Assembly: GCA_947598205.1 (NCBI GenBank)
Contig: CANQFB010000007.1
Span: 1-64,000, forward strand
DNA: 64,000 nt
Source: an uncultured Clostridia bacterium
GTDB lineage: Bacteria; Bacillota; Clostridia; Christensenellales; Borkfalkiaceae
Reading direction: 5' to 3'
The first letter of the stretch is position 1, and every line of letters starts with the position of its first letter. This document shows, piece by piece, positions 49,805 to 59,223 of the stretch. A program made the translations under genes and the position numbers. The notes below the pieces were generated by a model that searched no databases, was not told the DNA's origin, and worked only from the letters and a program-made list of their open reading frames with translations.

Positions 49805-52800
49805 ATGGAAAAAATCAAAACATGGAAAAGACTTGCGATCGCACTCCTTTCGACGCTTTTTGTAGCGTCGATTGCAGGTGCGCTCTCCGCGAAGCCTTGG
49901 GCCGCCTCTGCCGCCGAGAGTACTTCCGATGGAAATGACGGGATCGCCGTTGCGGCGGAAGGTGGCACGGTTGCCCAGTATAACGGGACGGACTATACCG
50001 ATCTTGCAGAGGCTCTGAAAGCCGCAGCAGATGCCAATCCCGTGAACGAAGTTAAAGTTACGGTGGTGGGGACCGACGTCCATTTGAGCGGGGAGGTGAC
50101 GGTTGCGAAAAATGTGCACCTTGTTCTTCCAATCGACGAACAGGGATCCATCAATCCGGATGGCGATAACAATAACGCAGGAAGTGTATTGGCTTGGAAA
50201 AATGCGAATTATAACACGAATGTTCGCACAATGACAATTAACGAGGGGGCAAAGTTTATAATTAACGGAAAACTCTCCCTTGGCGGCGTTGTGAGCAATA
50301 AAGATAATGCTCAAAATCTTTCAGGAGCTACACTCGGAAAATATGCACAAATAGTAAATAATGGCAAAATAGACGTGCAAGAGGGTGGCGTGCTGGATAT
50401 CTATGGCCTTGTGACAGGCACTGGCTCTATTGAGGTGCAAAAAGGAGCGCAACTCCTGCAACCTTTTGTGGTCATAGATTATTCTGGCGGGCAGAACACG
50501 CTTGATCTCTATTCGCTTAAACCCGCGCAAAGCCCATTTGGACAGTATGCAATGGTTAATGTGCAATGTTCTGGTGGTATTACGGTGCAATATGGGGGGA
50601 CGATTAAAGGCCATGCCCAACTCTATACTTCCACGATAATTGCACAATACAATAAAGCAGATATTGCAGTTCTCTCATATACGGGAAGTTCCGATAAGGG
50701 TCTTATTGAGCTCACGGAAGAGGGAAGCTATGCCGAGATCCTCTACAAAGAACCGACGAAAAATGGCGCGCATGACGAAGACAACTTCGGCGGCGTTGTA
50801 ACAAACAAAAACTACAACGCTTGGATCGGCAGGACCAAGTTGACCCTCGTGGGCGGGGCAAAGGCCAATTATATGACGCTTACATTTAAGGTTTTTGTTT
50901 CCTCAACTACAGTTTCAACACAGAATATCTTTGCTTTTCCCATTCCCTATAATTGGGACATCACACTCGCAAAGGGGGATGGAAATTGTACGGGTAATTT
51001 CTCGCTTGAATGCAATTTTAAGGTGATGCCTGGTGCAAGCCTTACCGTGGGCGAAGGCGCAACGCTCACCACAAATGGAAATCTTTATATTTACGACGGT
51101 TTAATTCAGTCAGGCATGAGCGGGCACTATTACCCTTCAGCTGAACAACTCACTGCCGCGGGTTATAACACCAACGGCACATTCATTGTAAACGGTACGC
51201 TCGATGTTCCCGAGGGTAAGACCTTCCTCGGCGTTGTTCAGACGACGAACACGGTAGGGACAGCGAAAATTGTTATAGCGGAGACGGCGATAGTTGAAGG
51301 TACAATTATAGAGGGCGGCCGAACAAGCAAATATGATTGCAATTTGATGGAATATACAACGACCGCGCGCTTCTGGAATAAAGTGAGCGGAAAGCTCATT
51401 GATCTTGAGGCGGGCAAAACCTATGTTTCCAACTGGCAATCGGGCGACACAACATGGGGCGTAAGCGGTGTGAAATGCTCCTACGAAGCGGGAAACGGTC
51501 AACATAATGATGGCGCACATTTAGATTGGAAAACGGATGTTGAATTCGCCGCCGTCACGGGTCTCAAGGGCGCATGGATGATCGAGCACGCCGATCATAA
51601 CTGCGATTGGGGGCAACCGACCGAAGAGGAGAAGGACGCAGAGTTTTTCAACGGCAAGAACTTCAATACGATCACCCGCACCTGTCAAGAGCTCGGTTGC
51701 GGACAGGTTGTCGAGAAGACCCTCCTCAAATATTTTGATAAATTTGACAACGAGACCTATAATGGCGAGGCACACACTGCGGAAGCGCTCTTCAAAAAAC
51801 TCTATGCGGGATTGACGACAGAAGATCTCGGATTGACCTTCTCTGTCGGCGAAAACAAGACGCTCAAGGATGCGACCACTTATACCATCACGGTCACACT
51901 TGACGGGACGAAGGGCTACTTCCTCGTGGACGGAGAGTTCAAGACGGAGGCGACCTTCTCCTTCACCATCGATCCTTTCGATATTTCCTCTCTGTCAAAT
52001 GAGAATTACACCGTGACGGGGCTTGGGAATGTCACTTATAACGGTGAAGAGCAGACGCCGAACTTCTCATTGACGGCAAAGGACTTGGGCGGCATCACAG
52101 GCGAGATCTCATTTGATAAGGATAACCTCGTTTGGACAGCCAACAAGGAAGCGGGCACGGCAAGCGTCAAAGTGACGGGCAACGGGAACTTCACGGGCGA
52201 GCTCACCATCAACTTCTCGATCAAACCGAAGGAGATCACCGTCACCCTCAATTCCAAGACGCATACCTACGACGGGAAAGTCCCCGCGCCTACGAGCGTG
52301 AAGGGAACGGATTGGACGGTCGAAGACGGTGCAATTTGCGGAGAAGACGACCTCGGCGTTACGCTCTCGCTCAAGGACGGCGGCAAGGCAGACGTCGGCC
52401 ACTATACGATCGTCGGTCAAGCGAGCAATCAAAACTATAAAGTCAGCTTCTCGGAAGCGGATCTTGAGATCACGCAGAGGGATATTTCCGAAGACGGCGT
52501 GCTGACCCTCAAAGAGGGCCCCTTTACCTACAACGGTGAGGCGCATACCCCGTTTGGGAGCTTCTCCCTCACTGGATTTGAGACGCTCGCGCAAGGCACG
52601 GATTTCAAGGTGACTTATGAAAACAACACGGCCGCTTCGGACATGGGTGCCACCGTCACCGTCGAAGGGACGGGGAACTTCACGGGTAGCGTGACGCAGA
52701 AGTTCACCATTAAACAGTTCGAGCTCAAGGGCGAGAACACGGAAATCGGCGCGATCGCTTCCGTCACCTATAATGGTACCGAGCAACAGCAGAAGCCCAC

Positions 52801-55588
52801 CTCCGTGCAGGTGACGATCGGCGAGAAGCAGTTCACCCTGAATGAAGAAACGGATTACACGGTGAGCTGGTTGGAAGATTGCACCAACGCCGGTGAAGTC
52901 ATCGTGACGCTCACGGGCGCGGGCAACTACAAGGGCACGGCGACGACAACCTATCAGATCACCAAGGCGCAAGTCACCATCACTGCCGAGAATAAGAATT
53001 CCCCCAAGGGCGAGGAGATCGTCGATCTCACGGCGACGGTCACGGGCCTTTGCGGCAGCGATACGTTCACGAAAGGCGTGGAATACAGCCTTTCCACCAA
53101 CGCCACGAAGGAGAGCGACGTGGGATCGGATTATACCATCACGGTCACGATCCTCGACGTCTCAAAGTGGACGAATTATACGGTTGGCAAGACGGACGGC
53201 ACCTACACGATCACGGCGGCCGTGTTCGGGAAGGTGAAGTTCGGGAGCGGCGAGACGGTATATGATAGAGAAGCTCACGAATGGACGGTGACAAATCTTG
53301 AAAACGCCGACGGCCAGGAGGGGCATTTTGAAACGCCCGTCTACAGCTATCAAAAGGGCGGCAAGCCCGTCGAAGAGATGAAGGAAGCGGGCGAATATCA
53401 GGTGACGGCCGAACTCAAATTCATTGAGGAAGGCGGGCAGACCTATACCACCACCCTGACGGCGACTTATACGATCAAAAAGGCGGAAGTTTCCTCGCTC
53501 ACGATCGCGGAAGGCCCTTACACCTACACGGGCTCGGCGATCGCTCCCGAACTTACGGTGGAGAGCAAGAACGGTTTGACCTTGACGGGAGAGGAGTACA
53601 CCGTCTCCTACGGTTCGGGCAACGTCAATGCGGGCCAAGTCACCGTGACCGTCACGGGGAGCGGCAACTTCCAAGGCACGGCGCAAAACACCTTCACCAT
53701 TGAGAGGAAGGATATTGCAGGGGCGAAGGTGAGCATTTCGGGCGAATATACCTATCAAGGTAGCGCGATCGTGCCCGAAAAGGGCAATGTCACCGTGACG
53801 CTCGAAGGCTTTGAAGTGACGTTCGACGTCTCGGCAAGCGATAACACCGATGCAGGCGAGGCGACGCTCACCGTAACGGGCAACGGCAACTTCCAAGGCA
53901 CGGCGGAAGGGCGCTTCACCATCGATGCAAAGAAGATCGCCGTCAAGATCCAAAGCCAGACGCTGACCTATTCGGGTACTGATGCGCCCGCGCTCGACAA
54001 CGAAAGGTGGACGACGGAGGGGCTTTGCTCGGGAGATGATAAGGCGAGCTTGCAGGTCACCCTTCAACTCACCGAAGAAAAAGAGAGATGGGACGCGAAG
54101 ACCTACACGGGCGTCATCGACGGCGAATGGAAGAACGGCAACTATGAAGTGACCTTCGAGAAGGGCGACCTCACGATCAACAAAAAGAATATCACCGTCA
54201 CCATCGAAGATAAGCAAAGCGTCTATGGCGATAAATACGAGGAGCTCACCTTCAAGCCGAATGGTGACCTCGCCGCGGGCGACGACAATACCGCCCTTCA
54301 TGTGACGCTCTCCTTCGCGGGAAGCGACGGAACGCACCTCGCCGCAGGGGATTACAACATCATCGGCTCATTCGCAGAAGACGGCAACTACAACGTCACA
54401 TTTGCGGGTTCGCAGGGCACGGCGGGGCTCTATAGCGTAAAGGTACGTCCCATCACCGTGAAGATCAACGATCAAAGCGTCCTCTATAACGGCAAAGAGC
54501 CTTCCGTTCCGCAGGAACAGGAGGAAGGCTGGACGGTTACGGTCGGTTCGATCGCCTATGAGGATAAACTCGATATTCTTCTCACCAAGGCGGAAGGCGT
54601 GTCCGTGGGCGATTATAAGATCACGGGCTCGATCAGCAATTCCAACTACGAAGTGACCTTCCAAGGGAGCTATGGCGAAGAAGGCAAATTTAAGATCGAG
54701 GCGCGTACGGTTACGGTGGTGATCGAAGACCAGACGGACACCTATAACTTCGAGCATGACTATGACTTCGACGATACTTTGTGGAGCGTGAAGGAGAACG
54801 AGGGAGACGGTCTCGCGGAAGGCGAGGAGAAAGACGTCCTCAATGTCATCCTCACGACGGAAGAACTTACCCACGCGGGCGAGTATGAGATCACGGGCGC
54901 ATGGGACAACGGGAATTACGCGGTGACGTTCGAGGGCTCGAAGGAGACGAAGGGCAAGTTCACGGTGGAAAAGCAGGACGTCTCGGAGGAAGCGATCTTC
55001 GTCATCGAGGTGGAAGGCTCTGACGAGAGCAACACAGAGGGCGACGTCTTGTATGTGAAGTACGAGGGGACGACGCTCACCCTGAAGGGCCATGCGGCCA
55101 TCTTTGAAGGGGAAGACACGAAGACGCTCAACGTGATTGTGAAGCCCGATAAGATCGAGGCGGTGGGCGACCTCGAGGTGACGCTGACCGTGGATGATGA
55201 GAACTATAGCGGGGAGGCGACGGTCACGGTGCACGCGACGGATGCGCGCGGATATACGTTGCACCTGACGGAGACGCTGGCAAAACTCGAAGAATTGGCG
55301 AAAGACCTGAAGGCGGACAGCCTGAAGGCGGAGGACTACGGGACGCTCGTGAAGATCGATGAGGCGTTGAAGTCCTTGAGCGAAGAAGAACGGGAGATGG
55401 GCGAGGCGGACCTCGCGGCCTACCGGGAATTGGTGGACGCATGGAACGATCTTGCAGACGTGGAAGACGTGGTGAAGACGGCGAAGACGATAGCAGACGC
55501 GCCCATTTCAACGCTGTTCGCGGGCATAACGGCGCTGACGGCGCTGGCCGCGGCGGCATATATCATCGGAAAAGGAGGGATCCTGTAA
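49805..55588 (+). CDS. Giant MBG/YDG-repeat surface protein
   Basis: The 1927-aa protein has a signal peptide (about 1-38, cleavage near ASAAES). A repetitive beta-rich N-terminal region (about 100-620, e.g. INEGAKFIINGKLSLGG, VNGTLDVPEGKTFLG) looks like a beta-helix. A Cys motif follows (HNCDWGQ, RTCQELGCGQ, about 597-640). About 12-13 repeats of 70-95 residues run from about 650 to 1790. Each opens with a Y-[NTSD]-G step (VTYNGEEQ, HTYDGK, YTYTGSA, SVYGDK) and many close with GTGNFTG-type strands, as in MBG/YDG bacterial domains. A helical segment and a C-terminal hydrophobic helix (about 1902-1922) follow; no LPXTG motif is seen. Likely a long adhesive stalk. TAATG overlap with the next lipoprotein gene. 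Confidence 0.85.
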   Translation: MEKIKTWKRLAIALLSTLFVASIAGALSAKPWAASAAESTSDGNDGIAVAAEGGTVAQYNGTDYTDLAEALKAAADANPVNEVKVTVVGTDVHLSGEVTVAKNVHLVLPIDEQGSINPDGDNNNAGSVLAWKNANYNTNVRTMTINEGAKFIINGKLSLGGVVSNKDNAQNLSGATLGKYAQIVNNGKIDVQEGGVLDIYGLVTGTGSIEVQKGAQLLQPFVVIDYSGGQNTLDLYSLKPAQSPFGQYAMVNVQCSGGITVQYGGTIKGHAQLYTSTIIAQYNKADIAVLSYTGSSDKGLIELTEEGSYAEILYKEPTKNGAHDEDNFGGVVTNKNYNAWIGRTKLTLVGGAKANYMTLTFKVFVSSTTVSTQNIFAFPIPYNWDITLAKGDGNCTGNFSLECNFKVMPGASLTVGEGATLTTNGNLYIYDGLIQSGMSGHYYPSAEQLTAAGYNTNGTFIVNGTLDVPEGKTFLGVVQTTNTVGTAKIVIAETAIVEGTIIEGGRTSKYDCNLMEYTTTARFWNKVSGKLIDLEAGKTYVSNWQSGDTTWGVSGVKCSYEAGNGQHNDGAHLDWKTDVEFAAVTGLKGAWMIEHADHNCDWGQPTEEEKDAEFFNGKNFNTITRTCQELGCGQVVEKTLLKYFDKFDNETYNGEAHTAEALFKKLYAGLTTEDLGLTFSVGENKTLKDATTYTITVTLDGTKGYFLVDGEFKTEATFSFTIDPFDISSLSNENYTVTGLGNVTYNGEEQTPNFSLTAKDLGGITGEISFDKDNLVWTANKEAGTASVKVTGNGNFTGELTINFSIKPKEITVTLNSKTHTYDGKVPAPTSVKGTDWTVEDGAICGEDDLGVTLSLKDGGKADVGHYTIVGQASNQNYKVSFSEADLEITQRDISEDGVLTLKEGPFTYNGEAHTPFGSFSLTGFETLAQGTDFKVTYENNTAASDMGATVTVEGTGNFTGSVTQKFTIKQFELKGENTEIGAIASVTYNGTEQQQKPTSVQVTIGEKQFTLNEETDYTVSWLEDCTNAGEVIVTLTGAGNYKGTATTTYQITKAQVTITAENKNSPKGEEIVDLTATVTGLCGSDTFTKGVEYSLSTNATKESDVGSDYTITVTILDVSKWTNYTVGKTDGTYTITAAVFGKVKFGSGETVYDREAHEWTVTNLENADGQEGHFETPVYSYQKGGKPVEEMKEAGEYQVTAELKFIEEGGQTYTTTLTATYTIKKAEVSSLTIAEGPYTYTGSAIAPELTVESKNGLTLTGEEYTVSYGSGNVNAGQVTVTVTGSGNFQGTAQNTFTIERKDIAGAKVSISGEYTYQGSAIVPEKGNVTVTLEGFEVTFDVSASDNTDAGEATLTVTGNGNFQGTAEGRFTIDAKKIAVKIQSQTLTYSGTDAPALDNERWTTEGLCSGDDKASLQVTLQLTEEKERWDAKTYTGVIDGEWKNGNYEVTFEKGDLTINKKNITVTIEDKQSVYGDKYEELTFKPNGDLAAGDDNTALHVTLSFAGSDGTHLAAGDYNIIGSFAEDGNYNVTFAGSQGTAGLYSVKVRPITVKINDQSVLYNGKEPSVPQEQEEGWTVTVGSIAYEDKLDILLTKAEGVSVGDYKITGSISNSNYEVTFQGSYGEEGKFKIEARTVTVVIEDQTDTYNFEHDYDFDDTLWSVKENEGDGLAEGEEKDVLNVILTTEELTHAGEYEITGAWDNGNYAVTFEGSKETKGKFTVEKQDVSEEAIFVIEVEGSDESNTEGDVLYVKYEGTTLTLKGHAAIFEGEDTKTLNVIVKPDKIEAVGDLEVTLTVDDENYSGEATVTVHATDARGYTLHLTETLAKLEELAKDLKADSLKAEDYGTLVKIDEALKSLSEEEREMGEADLAAYRELVDAWNDLADVEDVVKTAKTIADAPISTLFAGITALTALAAAAYIIGKGGIL

Positions 55589-56196
55589 TGAAGAAGATGA
55601 TGATCGGGATCGTAACGCTGGGCATGTGCCTTGCCGTACTGACGGGGTGCACGATGATCCGCCCGGGCGAGGAAACAGATACGCCCACGCCGGGCGGGAA
55701 GACGGGGCTGGAACTCGTCGGAGAGATGTGCGAAAAACTTCCCGAAGCGAAAAAGATCGTGCAGACGATCGAGATCAGAGCGGCGGGCGGAACAAACATC
55801 TTGCAATATGAGAGCGAGAAGACCTTTGTGAAGGGCACGGACAGCTACACCGTGACGGGCAAGGAGAAACAGCTGAACGAACTCGGGGTGGGCGGAGAAG
55901 ACGCCTATACGGAGACGGCGATCAGCGACACGCTCACGATAGGGAAGTACAGCGTGCAGTTGGATCTAAACGAGATCTACTTCTCCCCCGCGCCTTCCTA
56001 CAAGGACGGCGTCCTGACGGGGAAGGTGCGCGACCAGAGCGTGGAGAGCCTGCTCGGTCTCGGCGAACATCTGCCCGCCGCGCCGCACGGGATGGAGCTC
56101 ACCGTCACCACGAAGAACGAGCATGTCACGGGCATCGCCATCGAATATACCTCCGCTTCCTCCACCGTCGGCATCATGCTTCTCTTCACCTATTGA
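55588..56196 (+). CDS. Small lipoprotein, partner of the MBG surface protein
   Basis: The 202-aa product has a lipoprotein signal (lipobox LTGC, Cys about 21), a Thr/Pro/Gly spacer, and an all-beta mature domain of about 150 residues (IEIRAAGGTNILQYESEKTFVKG, LTIGKYSVQLDLNEIYFSP). The ATG at 55588 overlaps the stop of the surface-protein gene (TAATG) with AAAGGAGGG upstream, so it is cotranslated with it. A helper or anchor role for the giant protein is inferred from that coupling. No family recognised. Confidence 0.75.
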   Translation: MKKMMIGIVTLGMCLAVLTGCTMIRPGEETDTPTPGGKTGLELVGEMCEKLPEAKKIVQTIEIRAAGGTNILQYESEKTFVKGTDSYTVTGKEKQLNELGVGGEDAYTETAISDTLTIGKYSVQLDLNEIYFSPAPSYKDGVLTGKVRDQSVESLLGLGEHLPAAPHGMELTVTTKNEHVTGIAIEYTSASSTVGIMLLFTY

Positions 56197-56222
56197 GACC
56201 CAAAAAAGCATCGCGCAAACAT

Positions 56223-56255
56223 TATCCCCAAGGTTCTCTTCGGGGATATTTTTTG
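56223..56255 (+). terminator. Terminator of the surface-protein operon
   Basis: TATCCCC/GGGGATA stem (56223-56248) followed by TTTTTTG. Confidence 0.8.
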
Positions 56256-56337
56256 TTTCTTCCTTATAAAAATTCCGCCCGAGGAAAGCTGCTCGGGCGG
56301 GGCCGTTCTGCTTATCTTTTAGAGGACGGAAGGCGTT

Positions 56338-56916
56338 TTACGCATCCTCTTCCTCGGACATGGGTAGCACAAATTCGATCTTCTGGTTCAAATTCTGCTC
56401 GTTATTTTTGTATTCTCTCCGCAGGTGGGGGCGTTCCAAAAGGAGGGCGTCGGCGGCTTCCCACAGCGAAAACGATCCGACGATGGACAAAATCTCGGTG
56501 AAGAGCACGTTCTTCCCCGTGAGCGCGAGGACGAGGTAGACGGCGAGCACGGCCAACCCGAAGATGGCGAGGAAGAGCATCTTGCGCAAATTCGCCATAA
56601 GATCCCACGCGATGTCGAAGGACTTCATCGTGTAGTGTCTGTGCATGATCTCGGGGATCTTGGCGCGGTCTTCCTCCAAAATGTCGCCGTGCATGCGGAT
56701 GCGGAGGGGAATGTGCGCGGGGATGACGTTCGCCTGCGCCTCGATATAATCGTAGATCTCCCCCGAAAGATCCTTGTCGCCCTTCAGGGAGAGAGGTTCA
56801 TAGAGGGACTCTTCGCAGAGATTTACGTCGATCACGGCGTTCCCGTCCTCATCGCGGATGCGCTGGATATAGTCGAGGAGATCCTTCTTTTTTTGCTTTC
56901 TCGTCCGTCTGTTCAT
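56338..56916 (-). CDS. Conserved-looking membrane protein of unknown function
   Basis: The 192-aa protein has a basic N-terminus (RRTRKQKKKDLLDYIQRIRDEDG), a soluble domain (about 30-95, SGEIYDYIEAQANVIPAHIPLRIRMHGDILEEDRAKI), two membrane helices (about 112-134 and 142-160) and a charged tail. The start was placed at the ATG at 56916 because of GGGAGG upstream; longer in-frame starts lie upstream of the promoter. No family recognised. Monocistronic. Confidence 0.75.
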   Translation of the reverse strand: MNRRTRKQKKKDLLDYIQRIRDEDGNAVIDVNLCEESLYEPLSLKGDKDLSGEIYDYIEAQANVIPAHIPLRIRMHGDILEEDRAKIPEIMHRHYTMKSFDIAWDLMANLRKMLFLAIFGLAVLAVYLVLALTGKNVLFTEILSIVGSFSLWEAADALLLERPHLRREYKNNEQNLNQKIEFVLPMSEEEDA

Positions 56917-56941
56917 AGTTGCCTCCCGCATTGTCCGCTGT

Positions 56942-56970
56942 ATTATATCACGCCCTTTTGAAAATTGCAA
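56942..56970 (-). promoter_or_regulatory. Promoter of the 192-aa membrane protein
   Basis: On the minus strand TTGCAA (56965-56970), 17 bp, TATAAT (56942-56947). Confidence 0.8.
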
Positions 56971-57067
56971 CCCATGCACCGCTTTATGAGATATTGTCTA
57001 TTTTGCGGCTCATGCCGCCCAAGACAAGCACACGCCCTGCTGTTATAACCCCAACTTTTTGATAATT

Positions 57068-58840
57068 TTATAAAATATGGTATTTTCCCCCTATTCGCAT
57101 GGTCTGTTTGAAATCAAGCGTTTCCAACGAGGAAATGTCAGCATCGAGAGAATGAGCTTCTTCTGATAAAATTTTAATTTTTCGCTTTACTTCATCTTTG
57201 AAATTTTTGAGTGATTCATGTATTTCTTGGACTTCTTTGGATGAATTTATTTCAATCCTTAGATTAAATATCTTTGTTTTTTCCTGCTCGATTTTAACAG
57301 ATAATTTTTGTATTTGTCCTTTTAACTCACAAATAGAAGCCTGGGATGTCGCTATTTCTGATTCGATTTCGTTTGTAGTCTTACCACTTTGTTCCAAAAC
57401 ATATTCGACCATTTTTCTAAGTTTTCCATAATCAATCAATTCGATATTTGCCATGCGTGAGTAATCAATGGCTTGTTTGGTAAAAGTGCTATTTGTTATT
57501 ACACATGCTCTATTTGTTTTATACTTTGCCATAGAGCTATATACTTCCTGTAAAGCGCGTAATCCCACTGGATTAGAATACAATTTACATTGAACGCTTG
57601 TCGAGTTATCCAAAATCAAGTCCGCGCCGTAATCCCCACTCCCTTTTGTGATTTTTACGGAATGTCCCAGGAGGCGGAATAATTCTGCACAATACTTTTC
57701 AAATTCCCAACCGTCCAAAGAACATATTTTTCGGAATTCAAGTTCCGAAGCGATTTTTGTTGCCTCTAAAGCCTTGCCTCGTAAAGTCGCTATCCTTTGT
57801 TCGCACATTGAAATTTCAATTGAATTTTTGGAAATTTGTTGTTCGTATTTTGTGATTTTATCCTGTGCGGCTTGTATAGAATCATGGAGCTCGCTAGTCG
57901 TTTCGCGCTCCTTTTTTTGGGCGGTGTCTTCGGCTATTTGCACATGATTTTGAGCCTCTTGAATTTCTTTTCTTTTCTCTTGCAATGATTGGGTTAAAAT
58001 GGATAATACCTTATTGCGCAAGATTATAGTTTTATCATCAACAATTCTTTTTGCGGTTTGTAAACAGATTAAAATTAAATCTACTAAAATACCTATCCCC
58101 ATTAATGTTGATACAACAATAAAAGTAGTTGCGGACCACCGCCCGTCATACAATGGAATAATTCCCACAATGATCGGGGTCAAAAAAATAATCAGAAAGA
58201 GCAGGAATATTAAAAGTTTTTTTTTGAATGACAAGTTTTTTAATTTTACACTGTAACCTGTTTCGGCAGTTTCTTTTTTCGATGAAAATATGATAATTGT
58301 AGCAATTATAATCAATGCAGTTATAATCGGCGCGGCTATAAATGTTCCCAATGGTATATATTTTGAGTGTGTCTGTTCAATCGTCTTTAATTCATATGTA
58401 TTATTACCAACTTGATATTCAATTTTTATTATTCTGCATTTTTCTACGATTTCGCTTGCTTGCGTTGAACTTTCTGTTGTCATAGCTCCTTTATAAATTG
58501 TAATGGATATTTTTGTTTCTTCTTGGGGCTCAATCGTATATGTTGACTCATTTTTATAGGCATAGGTTTCATTTGTAGACAGGTTTTGGCAATAAATTAT
58601 AATTTCATTCTCATTGATTTGGAGAGGCGTTTTTGTACAATTCATCACGTTTCCGCTTGCAATTACGGATGTGTACTGTTTTTCCAACGAAAATGTTTTA
58701 TTAGAGCAGACTATTTTTGCATTTTTAGCCTCTTCGGTCCAACGGTAATATCCTGATATTTCATAAAATCTTATGGGGACATATACAATAAGAGCCAATA
58801 TTATAGCTATAGCAAAAAAACCGATTATTACTTTTTTCAT
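57068..58840 (-). CDS. Membrane-anchored Mrr-like restriction endonuclease
   Basis: The roughly 590-aa protein has an N-terminal signal anchor (MKKVIIGFFAIAIILALIVY), an outer beta domain (about 35-150) and three more helices (about 160-255). A long coiled coil (about 280-375) leads to an Mrr-type nuclease domain (about 380-490) and a second C-terminal coiled coil. Nuclease motifs: DGWEFEKYCAELFRLLGHSV, GDYGADLIL (catalytic Asp about 407), SVQCKLY (Q-x-K, about 416-418) and RACVITNSTFT. Mrr-cat domains cut DNA, often modified DNA. Low GC suggests transfer. The start is ambiguous: ATGs at 58840, 58852 and 58882 are all weakly supported. Confidence 0.8.
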   Translation of the reverse strand: MKKVIIGFFAIAIILALIVYVPIRFYEISGYYRWTEEAKNAKIVCSNKTFSLEKQYTSVIASGNVMNCTKTPLQINENEIIIYCQNLSTNETYAYKNESTYTIEPQEETKISITIYKGAMTTESSTQASEIVEKCRIIKIEYQVGNNTYELKTIEQTHSKYIPLGTFIAAPIITALIIIATIIIFSSKKETAETGYSVKLKNLSFKKKLLIFLLFLIIFLTPIIVGIIPLYDGRWSATTFIVVSTLMGIGILVDLILICLQTAKRIVDDKTIILRNKVLSILTQSLQEKRKEIQEAQNHVQIAEDTAQKKERETTSELHDSIQAAQDKITKYEQQISKNSIEISMCEQRIATLRGKALEATKIASELEFRKICSLDGWEFEKYCAELFRLLGHSVKITKGSGDYGADLILDNSTSVQCKLYSNPVGLRALQEVYSSMAKYKTNRACVITNSTFTKQAIDYSRMANIELIDYGKLRKMVEYVLEQSGKTTNEIESEIATSQASICELKGQIQKLSVKIEQEKTKIFNLRIEINSSKEVQEIHESLKNFKDEVKRKIKILSEEAHSLDADISSLETLDFKQTMRIGGKYHIL

Positions 58841-58906
58841 AAGATGTACCATAAAATAATGCCGCCCCAAAGAGGACGGCATACAGAATGCTCATCCCGC
58901 TTTGTT

Positions 58907-59008
58907 GCGACACAAATTTACATAATTACCTTTCAGGAAATATGAATGCGGAAACGATACACTTCTGTCAAAGTGTAGTTTTCCTGAAAGGTATGAAATT
59001 TATGTCGC
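58907..59008. repeat. ~100-bp imperfect palindrome upstream of the Mrr-like gene
   Basis: Arms 58907-58940 and 58979-59008 share GCGACA, AAATTT and ACCTTTCAGGAAA in inverse order. The 38-bp core has its own hairpin TACACTT/AAGTGTA (58958-58977). It could be a transposon relic, operator or structured leader of the downstream minus-strand gene. Confidence 0.7.
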
Positions 59009-59100
59009 GAGGTCATTTTAGCATAGATCAGGCAATAACGCAAGCTGTTTACGACAATTCCAGCAAAATATTGTTATCAGACAATCAAAATGCACCTCAT

Positions 59101-59139
59101 ATTAGATAAGCCTGTTTCTGAAAAACAGGCTTATCTAAT
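59101..59139. terminator. 17-bp perfect palindrome after the 175-aa unknown gene
   Basis: ATTAGATAAGCCTGTTT (59101-59117) and its reverse complement (59123-59139), loop CTGAA. It lies about 85 bp past the end of the minus-strand gene at 59224; the stem has no clean T-tract, so terminator function is tentative. Confidence 0.5.
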
Positions 59140-59223
59140 GGCAATTCAATAACACTAAACTTCTATAAATTCACAACAACCCGTCGGGCATTGTAAAGAG
59201 GGGGCTATTTGCGTTTGAACTTT

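Noticed and set aside
58907..59008. Invertible promoter (phase-variable switch)
   Set aside because: The core between the arms is only 38 bp, too short for a typical invertible segment, and no recombinase gene is adjacent; kept only as a palindromic element.
58888..59109. 73-codon ORF in the palindrome upstream of the Mrr-like gene
   Set aside because: It runs through the nested palindrome, has no Shine-Dalgarno and shows no recognisable domain.
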